DNA of 13,437 nt from Candidatus Aminicenantota bacterium (GTDB lineage Bacteria > Acidobacteriota > Aminicenantia > Aminicenantales > Aminicenantaceae), in the NCBI GenBank assembly GCA_030633795.1, contig DAOWCB010000009.1, positions 1 to 13,437 on the forward strand. Reading direction: 5' to 3'. How positions within the stretch are numbered: position 1 is the stretch's first letter; each line of letters starts with the position of its first letter. The position numbers were made by a program, and so were the translations under genes. The notes under the pieces were generated by a model. The model made no database searches, was not told the DNA's origin, and saw only the letters and a program-made list of their open reading frames with translations. Below, in pieces: positions 1-5,997 of the stretch.

Positions 1-55
1 AAGAGACATGCATTGCTTTTTCAAAATTATCAAAAATATCTTTTTCGTCTTGCAT
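1..55 (-). CDS. Start of unidentified protein, cut by left edge
   Basis: An ATG at 55 (minus strand) opens a frame that stays open for all 18 codons to the window edge, reading MQDEKDIFDNFEKAMHVS. It lies 12 bases after the stop codon of the response regulator, so the two are probably co-transcribed. No strong Shine-Dalgarno sequence is visible; only a weak GAAA precedes the ATG. The other nearby ATG, at 68, hits a stop after 12 codons and is not a credible start. Too little is present to identify the product. Given its partner it may belong to a signalling module, but that is only a guess. Confidence 0.4.
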   Translation of the reverse strand, partial: MQDEKDIFDNFEKAMHVS

Positions 56-67
56 TTTGTTTCTGCA

Positions 68-967
68 TTAAAAGGATTTGGAAAGGATGATTCTATCTCG
101 ACCTTTCTTTTTTGCCGAAAGAAGAGCATTATCACTAGCTTGAATAAGTCCCATTTTTGACACTTGGAGGAACTTCTCATTGGAAGCACACCCGATGCTG
201 ATGTTGATTCTCAAGGAACCTACATTGGTGGGTATCTTTTCGTTGGCGACTGAGTCATAAAGTCGCTTTGCGATATTTTTAGCCTCCTCGTTGGCGCAGT
301 TAGGAAGGACGACAAGAATTTCGTCTCCTCCATAACGACCGATCCTATCATAGGGCCGGATTGCGTTTTTTAACCGGTCTGCCACTTGGACGAGTACCTC
401 GTCTCCGATCAAATGGCCGTAGCGGTCGTTTATTCGCTTGAAATGATCGATATCGATCATCACCACTCCGGTCGGAGTGTTTTCTCTCTCTCCTCTTTTT
501 AATTCTGTGTCTAAAACATCAAAAATCTTGTTTCTATTCCACAATTTTGTCAAGTTATCCAGACTGGCAAGCCTGATACGTTTATCTTCATTCTTGATGA
601 TTCGCTCACCGTTCTGAACACGATACTTGAGTTCCACAAAGCTGTAAGGTTTGGTCATGTAGTCATCGGCACCTATCGATAGACCTTGTATGATATCATC
701 CTGTCCCCCTCTTCCTGTAAGCAGAATAATGTATATGTACTTCGAGTCCTCCTGCTGGTACTCGTTGCGGATCTTTTGCGAGAGTTCAATCCCATCTATC
801 CCTGGCATATTCCAGTCCAGAATAGCTAAACGGATATCGTTCGATCTGGCGAGTTCCCAAGCTTCGTTTCCATCCCTGGCAGAGACCACCTCATACCCCC
901 ATTCCATAAGGTTGTTCTCGAGAGCCTTGCATGAAATAAAATCATCTTCAGCTATTAATATTTTCAT
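68..967 (-). CDS. Response regulator with GGDEF diguanylate cyclase domain
   Basis: A two-domain cytoplasmic signalling protein of 299 residues. Residues 1-120 form a receiver domain: acidic pocket E7/D8, phospho-acceptor D51 in the LDWNMPG motif, switch T84 and conserved K106 in MTKPY. Residues 130-295 form a GGDEF domain, opening with DNLTKLWNR (137-145), with the metal/GTP region IDIDHFKRIND and an active-site loop RYGGDEI at 211-217. Here Ile replaces the usual Phe of GGDEF; the Gly-Gly-Asp-Glu core is intact, so cyclase activity is likely. RPYD at 204-207 sits exactly five residues before GGDE, which is the product-inhibition I-site. By family knowledge, phosphorylation by a sensor kinase would drive synthesis of cyclic di-GMP from two GTP. 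No kinase is in the window. A good promoter lies about 50-85 bases upstream. The ribosome site is weak (AAAGG is about 15 bases from the ATG). Confidence 0.93.
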   Translation of the reverse strand: MKILIAEDDFISCKALENNLMEWGYEVVSARDGNEAWELARSNDIRLAILDWNMPGIDGIELSQKIRNEYQQEDSKYIYIILLTGRGGQDDIIQGLSIGADDYMTKPYSFVELKYRVQNGERIIKNEDKRIRLASLDNLTKLWNRNKIFDVLDTELKRGERENTPTGVVMIDIDHFKRINDRYGHLIGDEVLVQVADRLKNAIRPYDRIGRYGGDEILVVLPNCANEEAKNIAKRLYDSVANEKIPTNVGSLRINISIGCASNEKFLQVSKMGLIQASDNALLSAKKKGRDRIILSKSF

Positions 968-1025
968 TTTATGCTTTATGTTGCCTTTCTAATACAAATG
1001 GGTGCTTATCCATTCCTCATCCATG

Positions 1026-1053
1026 ATTTTATACAGGCAAAAAACAGGGTCAA
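1026..1053 (-). promoter_or_regulatory. Candidate sigma-70 promoter for the response regulator gene
   Basis: On the minus strand TTGACC (1053-1048) is followed by a 16-base spacer and TAAAAT (1031-1026), close to the sigma-70 consensus. The predicted transcript starts near 1019 and has a leader of about 50 bases before the ATG at 967. It is the best minus-strand promoter I see in the 968-1204 gap. The same gap also holds two short inverted repeats (1075-1080 with 1089-1094; 1116-1121 with 1123-1128) of unknown meaning. Confidence 0.5.
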
Positions 1054-1155
1054 TCGCCTTTCCAGGTGATTAGAGGGGTGATATTCCCCACCCCACAATC
1101 ATCTTTATGGAGGGGGCATCCGGGATGCTGGGATAGTATTAAGGGGAAATATGGC

Positions 1156-1184
1156 TTTTGTTTCAACAACCGATGGACTATAAT
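1156..1184 (+). promoter_or_regulatory. Candidate promoter for the AI-2E family gene
   Basis: A perfect -10 hexamer TATAAT lies at 1179-1184. The best-placed -35 (TTTTGT, 1156-1161, spacer 17) is poor, so the call rests on the -10. Transcription would start near 1191, leaving a very short leader of about 14 bases that contains the GAAGG ribosome site (1192-1196) before the ATG at 1205. Confidence 0.35.
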
Positions 1185-1204
1185 GGTGGCCGAAGGTTCT
1201 TGTT

Positions 1205-2245
1205 ATGCAGGGAAACAAGGTTGTCACGGCATCGTTGTTGATCATCGTCATTTTCATCGGGGGTGTGGTTCTCCGGTTGGCAAAGCCAGTGCTTTTTCCG
1301 TTCTTTCTTGCCGTTTTTCTTTCGTTTGTGTTTGCTCCTTTGGAGGATTTTCTAACCCGCCTCAAGATTCCCCGTGCTATTTCCGTCATTTTTATCTTGA
1401 TATTAACGTTTTTCATCCTTTATCTATTGGCATCTCTTATCTACACAACAGGGAAGGCCTTTGCTGCTGAACTTCCCAATTACAGCCAAAAAGTTAGCTC
1501 CTTGCTTACATCTATCCAGGAAAAGTACAACATCTCGGGAGCCGAGTGGCAGCCTTTTGACTGGACCAACCAGTTAGATTTGAACAAGGCAGGCGGGCTC
1601 CTGCTGGATGCTTTGGGTCCCTTTTTAGCCTTTGTCTCGAATCTTTTTTTAGTCCTGCTGTTTATGATTTTTATTTTGGCGGGGAAAGGCCAGATCGTCC
1701 CAAAAATCAACCGCGCTTTCACAAAAGAGAGAGCTTCGAAAGTCTGCGGGGTTATCCACAATATCGATAGCCAAATTCAGCGCTACCTGGCTATTAAAAC
1801 GGTCGTGAGCTTTTTTACGGGTGTTTTTGCTCTGGTTGTTCTCATGTTGTTCGGCCTGGATTTTGCCATCCTGTTTGGATTGTTAACGTTTATTCTAAAT
1901 TATATCCCGAATATCGGCTCCTTCATTGCGACGGTCTTTCCGGTTTTTATCGCTGTTTTTCAGTTCGAAACCATATGGCCTGCAGTCTGGATCCTTGTGA
2001 TTCTTGTATTGATACAGCAGATAATGGGAACGATTGTCGAACCGAGGTTGATGGGCAAAGGATTGGATCTCAGTCCCCTCGTCATTCTCTTTTTCCTGTT
2101 TTTCTGGGGATGGCTTTGGGGAATCCCAGGCATGATATTGGCTGTCCCGATCGCAGCAATCGTCAAGATCGTTATAAGCAATATTCCGGAATTGGATTTT
2201 ATCGCTGTATTCATGAGCAAGGGAAAAAAAGCTAAACTGTCGTGA
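1205..2245 (+). CDS. AI-2E family (UPF0118/PerM-like) membrane transporter
   Basis: A polytopic inner-membrane protein of 346 residues, close to the usual family length of about 350. Hydrophobic segments are visible near 9-25, 28-46, 59-80, 138-160, 197-217, 219-234, 236-254, 258-278 and 290-325. A soluble loop separates the first three from the rest (about 82-135). Family hallmarks are the NYIPNIGSFIA stretch (232-242) and the VEPRLMGKGLDLSP motif (278-291) followed by WGIPGMILAVPI (305-316). The family is named for autoinducer-2 export (TqsA), but other members transport ions, so the substrate cannot be inferred here. The ATG at 1205 is preceded by GAAGG with 8-base spacing. The gene stands alone on the plus strand, divergent from the response regulator. 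Its last 14 bases overlap the 3' end of the oppositely oriented Cys-rich gene. Confidence 0.9.
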   Translation: MQGNKVVTASLLIIVIFIGGVVLRLAKPVLFPFFLAVFLSFVFAPLEDFLTRLKIPRAISVIFILILTFFILYLLASLIYTTGKAFAAELPNYSQKVSSLLTSIQEKYNISGAEWQPFDWTNQLDLNKAGGLLLDALGPFLAFVSNLFLVLLFMIFILAGKGQIVPKINRAFTKERASKVCGVIHNIDSQIQRYLAIKTVVSFFTGVFALVVLMLFGLDFAILFGLLTFILNYIPNIGSFIATVFPVFIAVFQFETIWPAVWILVILVLIQQIMGTIVEPRLMGKGLDLSPLVILFFLFFWGWLWGIPGMILAVPIAAIVKIVISNIPELDFIAVFMSKGKKAKLS

Positions 2246-2882
2246 GAACCTTTTTTTGCCGGCTTATGCCTTTCATCTTCGCAAATCTCTCCGTAACAGC
2301 CCGAATATAGGAACGGCCTTCGAGATTGTCTCTGGTCAGATGTTTTACTGCCCCTATGATTCTGTCCAGCACCTTCAGCTTTTCTTGTTGGGAATAAGTG
2401 ATCGGTTTTCCCGTCATGATGATCCGCCCCTCAAAACGACATCGTTCCATCATATGGTACATGGCTTCTCCTAATTCGTTCTGAGGTTTAATCGTTTCAT
2501 CAGTCAAGAGAATGAGGCCCCTGCCTTTCTCTATCTTGTCTCTAACATATTCCAATGCGAGCAAAACTTGCCTGTCATTGAAGGAAGATTTTCTTTCCGC
2601 GTATTCTTTTACAGGCATTTCAATGTGAAAAGCCAGCCAGGCCATCCGTTCATCTTTTAGAATATCCTCTTCCTCTGAGGCAGGGAGCCGTTGAGATACA
2701 TGTCTTTTTTCGACGATCCTTTTTTCCTGATAGGATTTATGCTTGGAAAGGAATGGACAGGTAGTTGGACAATGGACCTCTTTTTCTCGGACCTGGCCAC
2801 AGCACAAGCTGCATATAGATTCATCCAATGCCGGACAGAATCTTTTGGCTTTGCGGTTGTTGCATCGCGAGCATTTTTTCAT
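2232..2882 (-). CDS. Cys-rich putative zinc-binding protein, function unknown
   Basis: 216 residues from an ATG at 2882. The first 48 residues hold a dense metal-site pattern: C4, C7, C16, C24, C27, C28, C38, C42 and H48, in motifs KCSRCNN, RFCPAL, ICSLCCG and HCPTTCPFL. This resembles a family of conserved bacterial hypothetical proteins that begin with such a Cys cluster; I know of no assigned function. The remainder (about 50-216) is mostly charged and probably helical, with no recognised catalytic motif. The frame is open upstream to 3002, but that part overlaps the preceding gene out of frame and reads as low-complexity Ser/Pro/Lys. I therefore choose the internal ATG, 4 bases after the upstream stop, where the Cys motif begins. 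The ribosome site is weak, so translation is probably coupled. It is the last gene of the operon that contains rnc. Confidence 0.75.
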   Translation of the reverse strand: MKKCSRCNNRKAKRFCPALDESICSLCCGQVREKEVHCPTTCPFLSKHKSYQEKRIVEKRHVSQRLPASEEEDILKDERMAWLAFHIEMPVKEYAERKSSFNDRQVLLALEYVRDKIEKGRGLILLTDETIKPQNELGEAMYHMMERCRFEGRIIMTGKPITYSQQEKLKVLDRIIGAVKHLTRDNLEGRSYIRAVTERFAKMKGISRQKKVLTTV

Positions 2883-2886
2883 ATCT

Positions 2887-3225
2887 TTAACAAGTAAGAT
2901 GGAAAGCGGCGATGGTTTTTTTCTTAATGGATATGGTGTTGAATATATCGACGGCATTTTTGGTTTTTTCGATGATGAGGTCGAATCTTGCGGACTTAGC
3001 ATGAAGGATGACCTCTTTATCCACTTTCATCAATCCCAAATACCCGGTTCCGACAACAAGCACGTCAAATTCATCTTTGAGAATTTCATGAAGATCGTCC
3101 AAGCAGAGACGATGACCTGTTTTTCTCCACCAGGATGCGTCTATTCTGTTCGGGAAAACAATCAAGTCAGAAGTATAGATTTCTCCGGAAATTTCCATTC
3201 GTCCAAAGGAATAAGAATCAACCAC
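2887..3225 (-). CDS. Mth938-like domain protein (DUF498 family)
   Basis: A small cytoplasmic protein of 112 residues matching the Mth938-like fold, the family that includes human NDUFAF3 and AAMDC. Recognisable features are the opening DSYSFGRMEISGEIYTSD, WWRKTGH (33-39) and the strand-turn VVVGTGYLGLM (55-65). The biochemical role in bacteria is not established. The start is a GTG (3225-3223) that overlaps the rnc stop by 8 bases. It is preferred over the internal ATG at Met10 because the family normally begins with this xxYSFGR stretch. GAAGA precedes it at moderate spacing. The length is typical and no residue appears lost. It lies between rnc and the Cys-rich gene in a continuous minus-strand run, which suggests co-expression but does not reveal function. 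Confidence 0.85.
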   Translation of the reverse strand: MVDSYSFGRMEISGEIYTSDLIVFPNRIDASWWRKTGHRLCLDDLHEILKDEFDVLVVGTGYLGLMKVDKEVILHAKSARFDLIIEKTKNAVDIFNTISIKKKTIAAFHLTC

Positions 3226-3967
3226 GTTTTTTCTTCAAAAGGAATGTGTCAGCCGTGAAAACTCTCATTTTCCTTCCAAGAAGATTCTTGAGGGCTTTTT
3301 GGGCCGCTTTTTGCTCTGCTTCCTTTTTGGAACTCCCAGTGGCTTTAGCAAGGGATCTCTTTCTCAGAAAAACTTCCACGGTAAATTGTTTTTTATGATC
3401 TGGTCCTCTTGTGGTAACCATTTTGTAATTCGGGGCAGACAGACTCTCTTTCTGGAAATATTCTTGAAGTGCGGATTTGTAATTGTTGATAAAAAACTTG
3501 TCTACATTGATTTTTTTAAAGAAAGGCCTGAGATGGCCCATGATGAAGTTTTTGGATTCGTGAAATCCGCCATCCAAATAGATCGCTGCGATCAAAGCCT
3601 CGTAGACTCCTGCAAGTATGGTCTTTTTTTTCCTCCCTCCGCTTTTCTCTTCACCTTTTCCGAGTAAGATGAATTTATCCAGTTTTAGTTGCTGGGCAAA
3701 TAAGGAGAGGGAGGACGTGCTGGCAACCGTGGATTTCAGCTTTGAGAGTTCCCCCTCTGAAACTCCGGGATAAGCCGTTACGAGAAAATCCGCCACCACC
3801 AAACCCAAGACAGAATCTCCTAAAAATTCGAGAACCTCGTTATCCGTGATGTCCTCTTTTTGGCTCTCGTAGGCAAAAGAGCGATGGGTCAAGGCGGTTT
3901 GAAGCAAATCTATGTTTTGGAACCTGTACTTGATTTTCTTTTCGAATACGTCCCACTTTTTGTTCAT
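3218..3967 (-). CDS. rnc: Ribonuclease III
   Basis: 249 residues, a double-strand-specific endoribonuclease that processes rRNA precursors and structured RNAs in the cytoplasm. Residues 1-155 form the RNase III domain, with THRS at 27-30 and the signature NEVLEFLGDS at 43-52. By alignment with the E. coli enzyme, E44 and D51 match E38 and D45, and E123 matches E117. The position of E. coli D114 is Gly here: the usual ILAD reads ILAG (117-120), codon GGA at 3610-3608, followed by an otherwise canonical VYEALIAAIYLDGG. Residues about 163-231 are the double-stranded RNA-binding domain, ending in the typical GSSKKEAEQKAAQKAL. The ATG is 7 bases after the pyrC stop with a weak ribosome site, so translation is probably coupled. 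Overall identity is certain; full catalytic strength is open because of the Gly. Confidence 0.97.
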   Translation of the reverse strand: MNKKWDVFEKKIKYRFQNIDLLQTALTHRSFAYESQKEDITDNEVLEFLGDSVLGLVVADFLVTAYPGVSEGELSKLKSTVASTSSLSLFAQQLKLDKFILLGKGEEKSGGRKKKTILAGVYEALIAAIYLDGGFHESKNFIMGHLRPFFKKINVDKFFINNYKSALQEYFQKESLSAPNYKMVTTRGPDHKKQFTVEVFLRKRSLAKATGSSKKEAEQKAAQKALKNLLGRKMRVFTADTFLLKKKRG

Positions 3968-3974
3968 CTGGTAT

Positions 3975-5249
3975 TCAAGAATAGACTATTTTTCCACCAA
4001 CGATAGTCATAACCGGGGCTCCTTTTAATTTCCATCCATTAAAAGGACTATTGCGGCTTTTAGAGAGGAACTGGCTGGTGTCGACGATAACATCCTTATG
4101 AAGCTTGAGAATGGTCAGGTCAGCATCAGTGCCAATGCTGATCTTTCCTTTATTCTCAAGCCCTAGAATTCTTGCTGGATTAGTAGAAATCATCGCGATA
4201 AATTTATCCAAAGGAAGGATGTTTTTGTTTACCAGTTTGTCCAACAAGAGGGGAACAGCCGTTTCCAAACCATTGATACCGAACGGAGCCTTAACCAGCT
4301 CAACATCTTTTTCATCTGGAGTGTGGGGTGCATGATCTGTGGCAAAAGCATCGATCCATCCTTCCTTGATGGCATCGATGAGAGCTTCGACATCCTGCTC
4401 GCTCCGGAGTGGGGGATTGACTTTCAGGTTGGTATCGAAACTTTCAAAAGAGGCGTCGGTAAGGAAAAGATGATGGGGGGTGACCTCTGCTGTGATCTTG
4501 ATGTCTTGTTGTTTGGCAAACTTAAGAAGATCTACGGCTCCTTTGACACTGAGATGGGCTATGTGGACCTTAGCTTTTGTTTCTTTTGCGAGAATAATAT
4601 CGCGGGCAACCATGATTTCTTCGGATGAGGCAGGAATGGACTTGATTCCCAATTTGAGAGAAGTGATTCCCTCGTGCATAATCCCTCCTGCACTCAGGTT
4701 TCGATCCTCACAATGATCGATGATAAGAGCGTCGAGAAGTCGGGAATATTCTAAGGCCCTCCGCATAACAAGACTATTTTCTATCGGATGTCCATCATCG
4801 GAAAATGCGATCGCTCCGGCATCGCATAAGTCGGCCATATCCGTGATTTTTTCTCCACAAAGTCCATGGGTGACGGCTGCAATTGGCAAGATATTGACCA
4901 CAGCATTCCGCTTCGCTTCTGAAATGATAAATTCCGTGACACTGCGAGAATCGTTCACAGGTTTCGTATTTGGCATGCATGCGATGGAGGTAAAACCTCC
5001 TTTTGCAGCAGCAAGAGAACCCGTTTTTATGGTTTCTTTATCCTCCTGGCCTGGTTGTCGCAGGTGGACATGCATATCAATGAAACCAGGCGCGACAACC
5101 AATCGAGATGCGTCTATGATTTTTGAGCCATCTCCTTCGATTTTCGGTTTGATTTCTACGATTTTTCCCTGGTCGATCAGAATATCCAGGGTTTCATCAA
5201 CATTGGAAGCAGGATCGATGACTCTGCCGTTCTTAATCAGTAGTCTCAC
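3975..5249 (-). CDS. pyrC: Dihydroorotase (class I)
   Basis: Converts carbamoyl-aspartate to dihydroorotate, the third step of pyrimidine synthesis. 424 residues from a GTG at 5249. Zinc-site residues of the amidohydrolase fold are all present: HVHLR (H60, H62), DDG (D151), IDHCED (H179), HIAHLS (H232) and TDHAPH (D305). The substrate motif ACMPNTKPVND is at 90-100. The frame also offers a GTG at 5276, giving 433 residues. I prefer 5249 because AAGGA lies 7 bases before it, the usual class I beginning (RLLIKNGRVIDP) starts there, and it forms a GTGA overlap with the preceding short pyrB-derived ORF. The expected partner pyrB is not intact upstream. rnc follows after 7 bases. Confidence 0.96.
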   Translation of the reverse strand: MRLLIKNGRVIDPASNVDETLDILIDQGKIVEIKPKIEGDGSKIIDASRLVVAPGFIDMHVHLRQPGQEDKETIKTGSLAAAKGGFTSIACMPNTKPVNDSRSVTEFIISEAKRNAVVNILPIAAVTHGLCGEKITDMADLCDAGAIAFSDDGHPIENSLVMRRALEYSRLLDALIIDHCEDRNLSAGGIMHEGITSLKLGIKSIPASSEEIMVARDIILAKETKAKVHIAHLSVKGAVDLLKFAKQQDIKITAEVTPHHLFLTDASFESFDTNLKVNPPLRSEQDVEALIDAIKEGWIDAFATDHAPHTPDEKDVELVKAPFGINGLETAVPLLLDKLVNKNILPLDKFIAMISTNPARILGLENKGKISIGTDADLTILKLHKDVIVDTSQFLSKSRNSPFNGWKLKGAPVMTIVGGKIVYS

Positions 5250-5359
5250 GCTCTGTTCCTTTTCTCCTTTGCCCACACTGCTGAATTGCTAGTTGATATT
5301 TCAACAAAGGATTTGGATAAAGATTCTATACCGAGAAGGTGTTTGTGCTCAAAAAGCAT
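5246..5359 (-). pseudogene. pyrB: Truncated pyrB remnant (aspartate carbamoyltransferase N-terminus), 37 codons
   Basis: Between pyrR and pyrC, where pyrB normally lies, an ATG at 5359 opens a 37-codon ORF ending with TGA at 5248-5246. Its first 16 residues, MLFEHKHLLGIESLSK, match the typical start of PyrB proteins. A following SFVEIST resembles the AKSFxEIST segment that normally comes about a dozen residues later, so material seems to be missing between them. The rest (SNSAVWAKEKRNRA) is not clearly PyrB. All catalytic motifs (such as STRTR and HPxQ) are absent, so it cannot be an active transcarbamoylase. The expression signals are nonetheless perfect: AGGAG (5371-5367) sits 7 bases before the ATG and overlaps the pyrR stop, and the TGA overlaps the pyrC GTG start as GTGA. 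It may now serve only to couple pyrC translation. Assembly loss of the gene body is an alternative. Confidence 0.7.
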
Positions 5360-5369
5360 AGGTGCGCTC

Positions 5370-5924
5370 CTACGAATTATCGACGGGTTCTGTAATTAGG
5401 ACCTCATCGGTTTCGTCGATTTCTTTGAGATGGACCTGCACAATCTCGCGCTTGGATGTGGGGAGAAATTTTCCCACATAATCAGCCCTGATAGGAAGTT
5501 CGCGGTGGCCTCGATCGATCAATACAAAAAGTTGGATGCTTTTCGGACGTCCCAGATCGATCAGACTGTCCATGGCTGCGCGTATGGTTCTTCCTGTGAA
5601 AAGAACATCATCGACAAGAAGGATTTCCTTCTCCACCACCGAAAAGTCGATCTCTGTTTTTTTTACCATGTGTTGGGCTTCAAGTTCCGAAAAATCGTCT
5701 CTGTAAGGCGTAATATCTAACACTCCCACTGGAATTTTGATGTCTTCCAGTTCCTTTATCATTTTTGATACGCGCTTTCCGAGATAGATGCCTCTGGTTC
5801 TTATCCCTACGATGACGAGTGAGCTTAAATCCCTGTTGCGTTCGATGATTTCTGTGACCATGCGGTGGAGCGCTCTTTTTATTTTACGCGCATCCATGAT
5901 CCTGGCTTTAATTTTATCTTCCAT
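5370..5924 (-). CDS. pyrR: PyrR bifunctional pyrimidine operon regulator / uracil phosphoribosyltransferase
   Basis: 184 residues, the usual PyrR length. The phosphoribosyltransferase fold is shown by the PRPP-binding loop LLVDDVLFTGRTI (102-114) and by VGIRTRG at 39-45. The PyrR-specific signature DRGHRELPIRADYVGK (137-152), followed by LPTSKRE, separates it from ordinary Upp or hypoxanthine transferases. Known PyrR proteins bind pyr mRNA when UMP is high and lower expression, by attenuation or translational repression; many also make UMP from uracil and PRPP. The gene heads the pyrimidine part of the operon, 73 bases after ribF, and that gap contains a leader ORF and a hairpin whose 3' arm covers the weak GAAG ribosome site of pyrR. 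I do not see the Bacillus-type anti-antiterminator consensus. The stop TAG overlaps the ribosome site of the pyrB remnant. Confidence 0.95.
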   Translation of the reverse strand: MEDKIKARIMDARKIKRALHRMVTEIIERNRDLSSLVIVGIRTRGIYLGKRVSKMIKELEDIKIPVGVLDITPYRDDFSELEAQHMVKKTEIDFSVVEKEILLVDDVLFTGRTIRAAMDSLIDLGRPKSIQLFVLIDRGHRELPIRADYVGKFLPTSKREIVQVHLKEIDETDEVLITEPVDNS

Positions 5925-5925
5925 T

Positions 5926-5956
5926 AAAATAACTTCAAACTTCTCAGAAGTATTTT
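5926..5956 (-). promoter_or_regulatory. Hairpin covering the pyrR ribosome-binding region
   Basis: On the minus strand AAAATACTTC (5956-5947) pairs with GAAGTTATTTT (5936-5926), giving 10 base pairs with one bulged base and a loop of about 10. The inner bases can also form a competing small stem from ACTTCTGAGAAGT. The 3' arm includes GAAG, the only ribosome-site-like sequence before the pyrR ATG at 5924, so the structure could limit pyrR translation. Binding by PyrR is inference only. There is no U-tract directly after it, so it is not a typical terminator. Confidence 0.4.
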
Positions 5957-5984
5957 ATTGTGAATCATCAAGAAAATGCAACAT
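5955..5984 (-). CDS. Possible leader peptide upstream of pyrR
   Basis: A nine-codon ORF (MLHFLDDSQ then TAA) lies between ribF and pyrR. A strong AAGGAG (5992-5987) precedes it, but only 2 bases before the ATG; the in-frame TTG codon just after the ATG would have 5-base spacing. The TAA overlaps the first bases of the hairpin that covers the pyrR ribosome site, so ribosomes on this ORF could affect that structure. It resembles a leader peptide in arrangement only. The peptide has no run of a regulatory amino acid, and chance occurrence is possible. Confidence 0.3.
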   Translation of the reverse strand: MLHFLDDSQ

Positions 5985-5997
5985 ATCTCCTTAAAAG

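Noticed and set aside
690..992. Plus-strand ORF of 100 codons
   Set aside because: Antisense to the receiver domain of the response regulator, with no family resemblance. The other antisense and offset ORFs across the window were dismissed on the same grounds.
1075..1128. Short G/C inverted repeats upstream of the AI-2E gene, as a terminator or operator
   Set aside because: Arms are only 6 bases, no T-tract follows, and both flanking genes point away from the region.
1066..1470. Plus-strand 134-codon ORF overlapping the start of the AI-2E gene
   Set aside because: It is out of frame with a clear membrane protein gene, has no ribosome site and has unlikely composition.
2883..3002. 40-residue N-terminal extension of the Cys-rich protein
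   Set aside because: It overlaps the Mth938-like gene in another frame and is low-complexity; the Cys motif begins at the internal ATG just after the upstream stop.
3624..3631. Run of eight T (A on the coding strand) in rnc, considered as a frameshift error near Gly120
   Set aside because: The frame is continuous with typical RNase III sequence on both sides of the run, so no indel is needed to explain the Gly.
5250..5276. Nine-residue N-terminal extension of pyrC from a GTG at 5276
   Set aside because: The later GTG at 5249 has AAGGA at 7-base spacing, starts at the usual dihydroorotase N-terminus and forms the GTGA overlap; the extension lies inside the pyrB remnant.
5370..5992. Bacillus-type PyrR attenuator
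   Set aside because: I could find neither the PyrR-binding loop consensus nor a terminator with a U-tract before pyrR or pyrC.
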